DNA from: SLQH01 sp964612995
GTDB taxonomy: Bacteria > Planctomycetota > UBA11346
NCBI GenBank assembly: GCA_964612995.1
Contig: CAZTGE010000042.1
Coordinates: 1 to 29,223, forward strand
DNA: 29,223 bases
Direction of reading: 5' to 3'
The notes beneath the pieces are model-generated. The model was not told where the DNA came from and searched no databases. It saw only the letters and a program-made list of their open reading frames with translations. Positions within the stretch are counted from its first letter, which is position 1; every line of letters begins with the position of its first letter. This document shows, in pieces, positions 1 to 8,575 of the stretch. Position numbers and translations under genes: made by a program.

Positions 1-1
1 C

Positions 2-49
2 CTGGCGCGCGAGCTGATCCGGGCCGGGCGCCTGCGACCGGTGGAGTGA
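2..49 (+). CDS. 3' end of a gene entering from the left (partial)
   Basis: Reading from base 2, an open frame gives LARELIRAGRLRPVE and ends at TGA 47-49. The composition is ordinary for a protein C-terminus in this GC-rich genome, and the gene would be convergent with the minus-strand island that ends at 208. Sixteen codons are too few to name a family, and an open frame this short could be chance. The following 158 bases (50-207) show no gene, tRNA or clear terminator. Confidence 0.3.
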   Translation: MARELIRAGRLRPVE

Positions 50-207
50 ATCTGCCCAGCAGTCGCTGGTTCCGGCCCCATGGGCCATTGGATCACCCTT
101 CTGCCGGGCGACGTGAGACATGCTCCGCCATCTTTCCATCTTCCGTCAGTCATTTCGCCCGCACACCAAGATGCCCGATTCATCATGTAACGACTGAAGT
201 AGATGAC

Positions 208-1182
208 TCAAGGCGAACGGATACCGATGCCAACGAGAATCGGACCGGGTCCACCGTTCTTGATGACAGTCGAGATCAGCTGACGCAGGTCGTTGTCGGT
301 GAGATCCTTGAGGTGGGAGGCATCATTGCGGATCCGAGTGAGGATGTCGAGAGCCCTGAGAGTATCTGCGTGCAGAAGCGTGCTCGCATGAGCCTGGCAG
401 AAGCTGTCGATGGACCGCCGTATGGATCGTCCAATGGTGTCCCGATTCTCCATTGCGGCGCGGAGTGCGCAGAACATGCCGCCGAGGGTGATGTGATCTG
501 ATCGAATGCCGTGCGTTGGGTGGAAGTACCGCCAGGCTTGTTCCAGGGGGTGTTTGTGTTCGGCGCCTCGGCGATGAAGCGGACGGGCTTCAGGCATCGG
601 TGGACAGAAATGCTGGCGGAGGACCGAGAACAGCTGGATTTCGAGTTCGAGTTCGACGACTTTGGCGAGGTAGACTGCAACCGCCTCGCGATTGTCAGGT
701 GTACGCGTGAGGGCGTTGGCAGCCTTGGTCAACCACGATTGGCTCAGGCCGTCGAGGCGACTGGTCCAGGTCCAGTCGGGCAGCGGACTGGTCTGCCACG
801 GCGGCCGATCGGCGTCGAGGTGGTCGACAAAGACCACCTGACAGTGCTCCCGCGGATTCTCCGTAGCGATGATGGCAGCCCAGAAATCGACGTCACCATG
901 CTGCTCGGCTTCCCTCAGCCAGCTGTCCGGGGGGAGGGTCTGGGGATAGCCCGTGCCTTGGTACAGGCATTTGCTGATCGCCTTCAGCTTCTCGGTGATC
1001 CGCTGACGATAGACGGCTCGCCCGTGGCCTATGGCGGCCAAGACGGCCTTGCGCCAGGACTGTGGGAATGCGGCGATCTGACGGCCGGTCCCCGGGCGGC
1101 AGGACTCGTCGATGTAGCGAAAGCTGCCCCAGTCGCTCATCACCGCCGGTTCGACCGCGTAGACGTTGATCCGCCCAAGCAT
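208..1182 (-). CDS. Uncharacterised protein with C-terminal HEPN-like RNxxxH motif
   Basis: This is a 324-residue soluble protein of no family I recognise. The C-terminal third (about residues 235-308) is helical and holds RNDASH at 285-290. That fits the R-polar-x3-H catalytic signature of HEPN ribonucleases, which are common in toxin and phage-defence proteins. The N-terminal half (residues 1-185) has short conserved-looking pieces (YIDESCRPGTGR, FVDHLDADRP) but no nuclease motif I can name. Its ATG overlaps the stop of the upstream ATPase gene in a TGATG, so the two are translationally coupled and probably work together. In context it could be the toxic effector controlled by the ATPase, as anticodon nucleases are guarded inside some type I restriction loci. 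The motif is seen; the HEPN fold and activity are inferred. Confidence 0.6.
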   Translation of the reverse strand: MLGRINVYAVEPAVMSDWGSFRYIDESCRPGTGRQIAAFPQSWRKAVLAAIGHGRAVYRQRITEKLKAISKCLYQGTGYPQTLPPDSWLREAEQHGDVDFWAAIIATENPREHCQVVFVDHLDADRPPWQTSPLPDWTWTSRLDGLSQSWLTKAANALTRTPDNREAVAVYLAKVVELELEIQLFSVLRQHFCPPMPEARPLHRRGAEHKHPLEQAWRYFHPTHGIRSDHITLGGMFCALRAAMENRDTIGRSIRRSIDSFCQAHASTLLHADTLRALDILTRIRNDASHLKDLTDNDLRQLISTVIKNGGPGPILVGIGIRSP

Positions 1183-2099
1183 CAGAACAGCTCCTCGGCT
1201 CGCTCGTCGAAGAACCCGCGTGGCCAGGGGCGCAGGAACTCGCCGGTCTCATCGACGGGGAGTTCCGTGAGAATGAGGCCCTCGGCGTTCTGTTCGACCC
1301 AGATGACAGCGAGGTCTTCAGGACGGAGAAGGAGCTCAGGCGGAGAGACGGAGAACTCGGCAGACTCGCGGATCCGTCGCAGCAGGCGCAGGACCAGATG
1401 CTCGCTGTGGGTCTCAAGGAGGAAACGTCGGTCGTTGTTGGTGGCCTCGCGAATGAAAATGTCGCCCATGCCAACCTGGACGGCGGGGTGGATATGCAGT
1501 TCCGGTTGCTCGATGGCGATCAGCGAGGCTCCACCGGCCATGGCGGCGACGATGACCGGCACGACCTGGGAGACACCGACGCCAATGTCCTGAGCCGCCA
1601 GATCGACGCCTTGGCGGAGATCGCGGAGGACGATGCGGGGTTCGATGGGCAGGTCGCGCAGCGGCTGCCAGACCAGTTCGCGAAAGGACTCCTCGTCGAG
1701 GTCATCGTACTCCCTGAGAACGCGTTGGATCCCGATCATGGCCAGGCTGTCGTCATCCAGTCGGCGGCTGCCGATGACATCGAGGCTGTAACCGAGGTCG
1801 AGCTGACCGGTGTCGGCCAGGGCTTCGCTGATCTGCTGCACGAGGCGATCGCCGCGCCCGGTCTGGGGGTCATAATGGGATTGGATCAGGTCCCAGGCGG
1901 CGAGGCCGGTGGCCCAGCGCTCCGCCTGCGCATGACGGGGGCGGTGGTGATCCCGATCGGGCACCGAGCGGATGGGGCCGAGGTAGCGGATGCCCTGGAG
2001 TTCGGTCAGGATGCGTTGGCCGACCCCGATCAGGCATTGGCCGAAGATGCTCCGGAAGATGGCCGTGACCGTCCTGTCACTGGCTGCATCCATCGAGTC
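1182..2099 (-). pseudogene. AAA/ABC-type ATPase of the DUF3696 kind, N-terminus missing
   Basis: The frame encodes the C-terminal part (about 300 residues) of an SMC/RecF-like ATPase. Visible are the mid-protein RYLGPIRS segment, a signature-like GVGVSQVVPVI, the Walker B and following segment IEQPELHIHP, a THSEHL switch, and a terminal GEFLRPWPRGFFDERAEELF typical of the DUF3696 tail. The Walker A (P-loop) and roughly the first half of the usual protein are absent. Upstream, the frame runs without a ribosome-binding site into the broken 3' end of hsdM, so the fragment begins at a junction near 2100. It overlaps the downstream HEPN-like gene by TGATG. As it stands it cannot bind ATP normally. 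Either a deletion removed hsdS and the 5' part of this gene, or the assembly joined two separate places. Confidence 0.72.
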
Positions 2100-3267
2100 T
2101 AAAGACGCCACTCGGCAGGCTGACCACTGCCTCCAGTCCATGGTCCTCGATCAGCAGCTTGCGCACGGCGGTGTGGGCCTTGCTCGAGCCGAAGAGCACG
2201 CCATCGGGGACGATGACGGCGCAGCGCCCGCCTTCGGTGAGCATGCGCAGCATGAGGACGAGGAAGAGCAGTTCGGTCTTCTTGGTCTTCACGTGTTTGG
2301 TGAGCGAGGCGTGGATGACGTTCTCGTCGACCGCGCCCTTGAAGGGTGGGTTGGCGAGGATCAGCGAGAAGGCGTCGGATGCGTGCTGGGGGTTCGATTC
2401 GACGAAGGCCTGCGAGAGCGTGTTGATCTGCTCGATCCCGGGGCTGGTGATGCCGTGCAGGAGGAGGTTCATGGCCGCGATGCGGATCATGGTCTGGTCG
2501 AAATCGAAGCCGGTGAGCAGGCCCTGCTGGATGTGGTCGCGGTAGGGCGTCAGCAGGTCGCCGTGATAGGTCTTCACCGGCTTGCCGCGACGGTCGAGGA
2601 TGGGCGTGCCGTCCTCCTCGGTGGCGTCGTCGACCATTTCCGGGGAGGTGTAGACCTCCTTGAGGTAGTCCATGGCCACCGACAGGAAGCCGGCGGTGCC
2701 ACAGGCCGGGTCGCAGATGCGGTCGTCGGGCTTGGGGTCGACCATCTCGACCATGGCGCGGATGATGTGGCGCGGGGTGCGGAACTGGCCGGCGATGCCC
2801 GCAGTGCTGAGCTTGCCGAGCATGTACTCGTAGATGTCGCCCTTGGTGTCGTTGACCTCCAGCGGCAGGTCGTCGATCAGCTCGACCGCCTTGGCCATCA
2901 GGCTGCCGGTGGGGATCAGGCACTGGGCATTGTGCATGAAGTGGCCGACCGTGGTCTGCTCGGCCACGACCTCGCGCATGAAGGCGAAGACCCGATCGCG
3001 GACCAGGGGCAACATCTGCTCGCCGGGCAGCTCGCGGAAGCGGTGCCAGCGGAGATTCTGGTTGTCGGCGCCGAACAGGAGCCGCGTCTCCGTCTTGCCC
3101 TTGCTGCGCTTGGCCTTGAGTTCCTCGCGGCGTTCGGCGCTATCGAGGAGGCGCAGGTACATGAGGAAGCTGATCTGCTCGATGACGGTCAGCGGGTTGG
3201 TGATGCCGCCCTGGTGGAACTCCAGCCAGAGCTTGTCGATGTCGGATTTGAGTTTGCCGGTGATCAT
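2077..3267 (-). pseudogene. hsdM: Type I restriction-modification methyltransferase subunit HsdM, 3'-truncated
   Basis: HsdM is the adenine-N6 methyltransferase subunit that acts with HsdS to mark the target site. The 396-residue frame has the N-terminal helical domain (LTVIEQISFLMYLRLLD), QFRTPRHIIRAMV, the SAM-binding motif DPACGTAG (186-193) and the catalytic NPPF (306-309). It follows the family closely up to SLPSGVF (about 388), then diverges to RLDGCSQ and stops. Usual HsdM continues with the PYAGVxTAILxF segment for roughly 100 more residues, so the C-terminus needed for HsdS contact is gone. The break coincides with the start of the ATPase fragment. The start at 3267 gives the expected N-terminus but has no visible Shine-Dalgarno. 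No hsdS lies in the window, so methylation from this locus is probably lost. Confidence 0.85.
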
Positions 3268-3309
3268 GGGGTCGGAGGGTCTCGCGATGGGGATGGTGGC
3301 TTGAGGGGT

Positions 3310-3511
3310 GCAAGCAAAGCGCTCCTCAAGCCCTTTATTGAAAGTGACTTACGACTTTACTGCCATTGCTTGCAAGTCACCTGTGCAAGCAATGGCGGTG
3401 CCCGGGTGTTGGCGGCATGGGCTGGGAGGCAAGCATCTGTTGGTGTAAGTCATGTAAGTGCAGCACCTTGTGTTCATGGCGGCGATTGCTTGCGCAGGGT
3501 GCGGGCAAGCA
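3310..3511. repeat. Cluster of six GCAAGCA motifs, including two TTGCTTGC-N11-GCAAGCAA dyads
   Basis: The heptamer GCAAGCA or its complement occurs at 3310 (+), 3367 (-), 3385 (+), 3429 (+), 3487 (-) and 3505 (+). Two blocks share the same plan: one plus copy, then 57-58 bp later an inverted pair separated by 11 bases (3366-3392 and 3486-3512). The blocks are offset by about 120 bp. In the first block the arms extend to a perfect 13-bp inverted repeat (3362-3374 and 3384-3396, 9-base loop). The cluster fills the 206-bp gap between the AlbA-type gene and hsdM and runs into the 3' end of the former. No T-run follows, so it is not an ordinary terminator. It looks like paired operator sites or the remains of a duplicated element. 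Confidence 0.7.
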
Positions 3512-5006
3512 ACTCCATGCTGTTGAGAAAGGTCTGGAGGCCGCTGGGGAGTTCCTGGGCGAGGCGGTAGCGCCGGTTGCGCGTGCCCTGGTCGGGGTTG
3601 TCGATCAGCAGCAGGCCCTGGTCGACCCAGGTGCGCAGCAGCCGACTGGCTTTGACCTGATCGACGTTGAGCACCTGGCGGAGTTGCTTGTTGGAGATGG
3701 TCTGGTGTTCGTGCAGGAAGGCCTCGGCCTGCTCCCACTCCGACATGCGGGCCTCGTTGTGGAGCCGGACTTCGACGCCTTCCTTCGCGCCGTCATCGAT
3801 GAGTCGGTAGACGGGTGGCATGAGGTGTTCCGCCTTGGTGGTCGCGAACATCATGCGCACCCCTTCGCCGGCATCGAGGTTGGGGGCCACCGGGAAGTCG
3901 CGCAGATGATCGACGAGGCTGCGATTGCGGGGCTTGGAACCGGTTTTGGCAATCGTGCTCAGGTCGATGTTGCCAGGAAAGACGCCGGGGCTTTCGACCT
4001 CGATGCGGTTGGCGAAGATGCGGATGTGGATGTCACGATTGAGACGGTAGTCACGATGGATGACGGCGTTGGTGATCGCCTCCTGCACCACGCGCTGGGG
4101 GTAGAGCTGACGGGTCTCGAAGCCACTGCCGCTCACCTGCACGCCCGAGCCGAGTTCCTGCATCACGATGCGGGTCGCTTCGCGGATCTGATGGATGAGT
4201 GGACCCGAGACGGTGACCGGCGGTTTGGCGAGGTTGGTATTGGCGCTGTACTCGATGTCATGGCCGCGGTAGTGGAAGATGCGGATGGCGCACTTGCGGC
4301 CGATCACGCCCTGCGGTTCTTCGGCGAAGAGCAGGGCGGCGGCGATGGTGGGTCGCCATCGCTGGTGTTCGTCCTTTTTGCTGAGACCGATATGGCGCAA
4401 TTGCTCCTCGATGGGGCGCGTCAGCTGCCGGGCTCGGACGTAATCACGCCAAGTCTGGGTGTCGAGCAATTCGATCGCGATATCCATGGGGGCATCGACG
4501 GCGCTGGCGACTCCCCGGCGGAGACTCAGCTTGGTGATCTCGCCGGCACTCAGTTGGTAGTTGCTGGTGTTGCGCCTGACATAGGTCCCCCCGCCGACGA
4601 TGCTGTGGACGGCGTTGCTACGCTTGATCTGGACTGCCACCATGCGCACGCGCTGCCCGTCTGGGTTGGTGCAACTGAAGGGGATCCATGAGAGCGGAAT
4701 GTCGGCTGGTTCATCGCCGAAAGCGGGCACGATGCGGGTGTCGCATTCCCGCATGAGGGCGTCGAGGGCCTCGAGGTTCTCGTCGACTCCGATGAGCCGA
4801 TCGCGGCCGTGTGCCTTCTTCGCATCTTCGATGCCCAGGAAGATCAGGCCACCGTCGGTATTGGCCATCGCCACGATGGTCTTCAGGGTCGTGTCATTCC
4901 GTCCGACCCGCTTGAAATCCAGCTGCTGACCTTCGGGTACGGCGAGCACCTGATCGATGTAGTCATCGTGCAGCGGCGGTTCATCAGGGAGTTGGGCGCT
5001 ATCCAT
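3474..5006 (-). CDS. AlbA_2 (Schlafen-like) and GHKL ATPase-domain protein, COG2865 type
   Basis: This 510-residue protein starts with an AlbA_2/Schlafen-type domain: DFKRVGRND at 30-38, then an AMANTDGGLIFLGIED core at 46-61. A GHKL-type ATP-binding segment follows (EAITNAVIHRDY at 309-320, ANRIEVESPGVFPG at 332-345), and a C-terminal winged helix (about 430-500) is likely. Such proteins are often annotated as RecG-related or as transcriptional regulators. Their biochemical role is poorly known, but they recur inside type I restriction loci. The ATG at 5006 lies eight bases after the hsdR stop, which gives the expected N-terminus, so it is co-transcribed with hsdR. A longer upstream reading in this frame lies inside hsdR and is rejected. 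The 3' end carries one of the GCAAGCA dyads. Function here (regulation or effector) is unknown. Confidence 0.8.
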   Translation of the reverse strand: MDSAQLPDEPPLHDDYIDQVLAVPEGQQLDFKRVGRNDTTLKTIVAMANTDGGLIFLGIEDAKKAHGRDRLIGVDENLEALDALMRECDTRIVPAFGDEPADIPLSWIPFSCTNPDGQRVRMVAVQIKRSNAVHSIVGGGTYVRRNTSNYQLSAGEITKLSLRRGVASAVDAPMDIAIELLDTQTWRDYVRARQLTRPIEEQLRHIGLSKKDEHQRWRPTIAAALLFAEEPQGVIGRKCAIRIFHYRGHDIEYSANTNLAKPPVTVSGPLIHQIREATRIVMQELGSGVQVSGSGFETRQLYPQRVVQEAITNAVIHRDYRLNRDIHIRIFANRIEVESPGVFPGNIDLSTIAKTGSKPRNRSLVDHLRDFPVAPNLDAGEGVRMMFATTKAEHLMPPVYRLIDDGAKEGVEVRLHNEARMSEWEQAEAFLHEHQTISNKQLRQVLNVDQVKASRLLRTWVDQGLLLIDNPDQGTRNRRYRLAQELPSGLQTFLNSMELLARTLRKQSPP

Positions 5007-5014
5007 GGAGATAC

Positions 5015-8000
5015 TCAGGCTGCATTCAGGCGTTCGATGAGATCGATCAGGGCGTCGACCTGTTCGTTTTCGAACAGGCCATCCACACCCTCGGGGCTCA
5101 GATTGGTAAAGGGCACTTCGTAGAGCCTCTCGATCTCTATGGCCCCGTATTGGACGATGTGACTCTTGAGCAGGGCCAGGAAGCGGTGCTGGTACTTGTT
5201 CAGCTTCGGATTGGCCTCGATGAAGGACTGGAAGTGGGCATTGACCGCCTCCGCGTCGAGACCGATGACGCTGCGGATGGCCAGTTCGATGGTGTTCGGG
5301 TCGTGGGGGAAGTGCTCGAGCAGATCGTCGACGGTGAAGCCGGCATCGCGCATGGCCACGCGATCGGCCAAGTCCTGGAGTTCGGCTTCGGTGACGGGCT
5401 GGCGTTGCTTGATCTTCTGCAGTGCTGGGCACTCGTCGAAGATTGCTTCCAGGACGCCTTGGGCCCGCTGGCGGTACTCGATGGTCGAGGCCTGGTAGAT
5501 GCTCGAGCGTTCGGCCACGCGCACCTTGCCGTCGGTGATGTCGATCACCGGCTTGGGCATGGTGGGGCCGTCGTCGCGGTTGCGGTGCTTCATGATGCCG
5601 CGCAGTACCTCGCGGATCCGCTCCAGTTCGGCGACCGTGACGCCGTTCCAGAACGCTGAGCCGGTGTCCCGGACCTGGTGGATGAGGTCGAGGTGGTCCT
5701 GGACCTGGGTCAGGGTGAGGTTGAGCTGCGCCGCCTGCTCAGCGATCTGGTCACGCAGGTTGTCGTAACTGGCGGCATCCTTGAGGAGCGCGGCCTGGCA
5801 CTGGGCGATGAGGCGGTCGAAGCGTTCGGCCGCATCGGCGCCGGTGGTGCTGCGCCACATCATCAACGGCGCCATGTCCACCTTGAGCATGGCCACGGTA
5901 TCGGGCTTCCAGTGGTCGAGGGTCTGGCCGCTGAGCAGGGCCTGACGCTCGCGCCACTTCTCTTTGACGGCAATGCTGGCGTCGTCGAGATCGTTGAGAT
6001 CGGCCCGCAGGTGGTCGATGGCGAGGCGGAAGGCATCGAGGTCTTGGGCAGCGACCGCGGCCTCGGCGAGGGCGATGCGATCTTCGAAACGGCACTGCTG
6101 GGCGCTCTTGGGCAGGCTGCTCTCGTCCTCGGTGAACTCGCCGTCTTCCATGCGCTGGAAGTTGGCCCAGTGGTCGTAGACGATGAAGTGGTGCTTGTCG
6201 CAGTCGTCCGCCGGATCGCTGTCCTTGGTGCGGAAGAGATCGGGGCACAGACGGGTGCCGCGGCCGACCATCTGCCAGAACTTGACCTCGGACTGGACCG
6301 GCTTGGCGAAGACGAGATTGACGACCTCGGGAACGTCGACGCCGGTGTCGAGCATGTCCACCGAGATGGCCAGCATCAGCGGCCTCTTGGCCTCGGCTTC
6401 CGTGGTCTTGAAGTCGTCGATGAGCTGGCTGGCGCGGGGCTCGTGGTTGTCGATGACGGCATGAAAGCCGGCGCCGGCGAGCTTGGGGTACATCTCTTCG
6501 AAGAGCCTGCCCAGCAGCACGGCATGGTCGTGGTTGCGGGCGAAGATGATCGACTTGCCGATGTGGGTGTTGGCAGCGTTGCGCTGGCCGTTCTCCATCA
6601 GGTTGCGGAGGATCTCGCGGTTGGTGTCCTTGTTGAACACCGCCTTGTCGACGGCCTTGGCATCGAAGCGGAAGGCCCGGCCATTTTCGAACTGCTCGCC
6701 GATCTGCTGCTCCAATTGCTTACGCTGTTTGGTGTCGAGGTTCTCCCAGTAGATGCCCTCGCGCAGGAACTGCGTGGTGTGCTCGACCACCTTGTAGCGG
6801 CAGAGCACCGGCGGCACCTCGCTGATGGCCTCCTGATAGCTGTAGGCGAAGGTCGGGTCGTTTTCCTGACAGCCGAACATCTTATAGGTGTTGTGGCTGA
6901 TGGTGCCCTTGGGGGTGGCGGTGAGACCGACCTGGAAGGCGTCGAAGTAGTCGAAGAGCGCCTTGTAGCGGTTGTAGATCGAGCGGTGGCTCTCGTCGGC
7001 GATGATGATGTCGAAGAAGCCGACGTCGAACTGCTGGTGGCTCTTCATCATCGCGGGGTAGGTGGCCAGGAAGATGCGGTTCTGGGTATCGCCGACGGTG
7101 GAGCGATTGAGGATGACGGCCGGCTCGCCGGGCAGCAGGTCGACGAAGGCATTGTAGGCCTGCTTGCGGAGTTCCTTCCGATCGCAGAGGAACAGCACGC
7201 GCTTGCCCCAGCCGGCCGCGAGGAAGTTCTTGGTCAGGGCGATGGCGACGCGGGTCTTGCCGGTACCGGTGGCCTGGGTGATCAGTGCCCTGCGGAAGCC
7301 CTCGTCGAAACGCTGGCTGACCGCCTGGATCGCTTCGACCTGGTAGTGGCGCTTGTAACCGGCGATGCGGAAGTCGGGATTGAGATCGCTCAGCGGCTGG
7401 CGCTGGATGGAGCGCAGGTGTTGCAGGCTGCGCTGGGAGTACATGCCCCAGATCGCACGCGGCGGGTCACCCCGTTCGCCGTCGATGATCTCCCAGTTGT
7501 AGCCGTTGGTGCAGAAGGCGATGGGACGCTTGCCGTACATCTGCTTCAGGCCATCGGCGTACTTGACGGCCTGGATCCGGCCCTTCTGGCCATCCTCGGC
7601 CGCTTTCTTTGCCTCGATGACGGCCAGGGGGGTGCCGTCGTCATCCCACAGGACGTAGTCGGCGAAGCCGGGGCTGCCGTCGGTGTGGGTGAGCTTGGTC
7701 TCGATCCAGGCGTCTTCGGTCTTCTGCGGTGAACGGGGGATGTCGGTCCAGCCGGCATCGACGAGGGCCTGGTCGATGAGCTTGGCGCGGGTGGTGGCCT
7801 CGTCGAAGTCGAGGGCGTTGGCGACCTGCTGGGTCTGGGCGAGGATCGCCGCCAGCTCTTCCTTGGACTTCTCGGTGGCTTCGGCCTGGGCGCGGGCGGC
7901 CTCGAGTTCCTCCAGGAGCTTGGCCATCTTGGCTTCGGCTGCTTCCTTTTCCTGGAGGGCGGCCTTCTTCTCGCGCTTGAGCTGGGCCTTGGCCTCTTCG

Positions 8001-8419
8001 CTGTGCGTCGGCTGGCGATAGGCCGGGCAGGAGGCACGGTCGAGGCCGAGGAAGCTGATGGCGAACCAGGTGGCGATCTGGTGGGCTTCCTGGAGCGCGG
8101 TGAAGGCCTGCCCGCTGGACACCCGACGACCGTGCACGGCGGCATTGCCCAGCCGCTTGAGGAGGTCGAGCTTGCCGCGCACGACCGGCGGAATGGCCTG
8201 CACGAACTGGTGGTCGTTCAACAGGTCGTGGAATTGGTTGCTGTCGGGCCGCTGGAAGCCGCGGCGGGCGAAGATGCTGGAGGTGAGCGTCTCGGCGAAG
8301 AGGCGGAGTTTGGCCAGGGCCCCTTCGGGGTCGTCGTGGATGTATTTCTCGGCGAAGCCGCCCAGGTCGGCCAACTCGCGCTGGTGCTTCCTCAGGAACT
8401 CGAAGTTGACCGAGTGCAT
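5015..8419 (-). CDS. hsdR: Type I restriction enzyme HsdR (endonuclease and translocase subunit)
   Basis: This 1134-residue subunit would cut and translocate DNA when joined to HsdM and HsdS. In order: an N-terminal DUF4145-like helical domain (1-135), a charged coiled coil (about 140-205), and a PD-(D/E)xK nuclease (D254 in GFADYVLW, then E269-A-K271). The SF2 motor follows, with GTGKT at 385-389, DESH at 475-478, GLTATP and the motif VI segment QMVGRGTR. A long C-terminal helical region ends it. All key residues look intact. The ATG at 8419 is chosen because a strong GGAGGGG lies six bases upstream. It sits behind a probable sigma-54 promoter within the end of the activator gene. With truncated hsdM and no hsdS in view, it lacks its normal partners from this locus. 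Confidence 0.93.
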   Translation of the reverse strand: MHSVNFEFLRKHQRELADLGGFAEKYIHDDPEGALAKLRLFAETLTSSIFARRGFQRPDSNQFHDLLNDHQFVQAIPPVVRGKLDLLKRLGNAAVHGRRVSSGQAFTALQEAHQIATWFAISFLGLDRASCPAYRQPTHSEEAKAQLKREKKAALQEKEAAEAKMAKLLEELEAARAQAEATEKSKEELAAILAQTQQVANALDFDEATTRAKLIDQALVDAGWTDIPRSPQKTEDAWIETKLTHTDGSPGFADYVLWDDDGTPLAVIEAKKAAEDGQKGRIQAVKYADGLKQMYGKRPIAFCTNGYNWEIIDGERGDPPRAIWGMYSQRSLQHLRSIQRQPLSDLNPDFRIAGYKRHYQVEAIQAVSQRFDEGFRRALITQATGTGKTRVAIALTKNFLAAGWGKRVLFLCDRKELRKQAYNAFVDLLPGEPAVILNRSTVGDTQNRIFLATYPAMMKSHQQFDVGFFDIIIADESHRSIYNRYKALFDYFDAFQVGLTATPKGTISHNTYKMFGCQENDPTFAYSYQEAISEVPPVLCRYKVVEHTTQFLREGIYWENLDTKQRKQLEQQIGEQFENGRAFRFDAKAVDKAVFNKDTNREILRNLMENGQRNAANTHIGKSIIFARNHDHAVLLGRLFEEMYPKLAGAGFHAVIDNHEPRASQLIDDFKTTEAEAKRPLMLAISVDMLDTGVDVPEVVNLVFAKPVQSEVKFWQMVGRGTRLCPDLFRTKDSDPADDCDKHHFIVYDHWANFQRMEDGEFTEDESSLPKSAQQCRFEDRIALAEAAVAAQDLDAFRLAIDHLRADLNDLDDASIAVKEKWRERQALLSGQTLDHWKPDTVAMLKVDMAPLMMWRSTTGADAAERFDRLIAQCQAALLKDAASYDNLRDQIAEQAAQLNLTLTQVQDHLDLIHQVRDTGSAFWNGVTVAELERIREVLRGIMKHRNRDDGPTMPKPVIDITDGKVRVAERSSIYQASTIEYRQRAQGVLEAIFDECPALQKIKQRQPVTEAELQDLADRVAMRDAGFTVDDLLEHFPHDPNTIELAIRSVIGLDAEAVNAHFQSFIEANPKLNKYQHRFLALLKSHIVQYGAIEIERLYEVPFTNLSPEGVDGLFENEQVDALIDLIERLNAA

Positions 8420-8423
8420 TACG

Positions 8424-8453
8424 CTCCCCTCCGGTCGCCGGAACGGCTGACCG
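8424..8453 (-). promoter_or_regulatory. Strong Shine-Dalgarno and leader hairpin of hsdR
   Basis: The GGAGGGG element of hsdR (within 8424-8432) touches a hairpin just upstream. Arms CGGTC and GACCG (8432-8436, 8449-8453) continue with GCC/GGC (8437-8439, 8445-8447) around a GGAAC loop, with one bulged base. Another stem, CCGCC-GGT-GGCGG, lies at 8451-8463. The structure could modulate translation of the restriction subunit, but GC-rich leaders often fold by chance. Confidence 0.4.
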
Positions 8454-8560
8454 CCGGTGGCGGCACCTGGGCGCTGATGAGGGTTGCGTGGAGGGGGCAC
8501 GAGAGGGCTCCTGGGGGATTGGGCCGGGCGTGGCTGGTGGTTGAATGCTGGGTGGTATGG

Positions 8561-8575
8561 GCATTCATCGTGCCA
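8561..8575 (-). promoter_or_regulatory. Sigma-54 (-24/-12) promoter for the hsdR operon
   Basis: On the minus strand 8575-8561 reads TGGCACG-ATGA-ATGC. The consensus is TGGCACG-N4-TTGC: the -24 box is perfect, the -12 box differs at one base, and the GG-to-GC spacing of ten bases is exact. It overlaps the last codons and stop of the sigma-54 activator gene (stop 8565-8567), with a transcription start expected near 8550 and a leader of about 130 bases to hsdR. A sigma-54 promoter directly after a sigma-54 activator, in front of the next gene in the same direction, is strong positional support. Confidence 0.75.
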
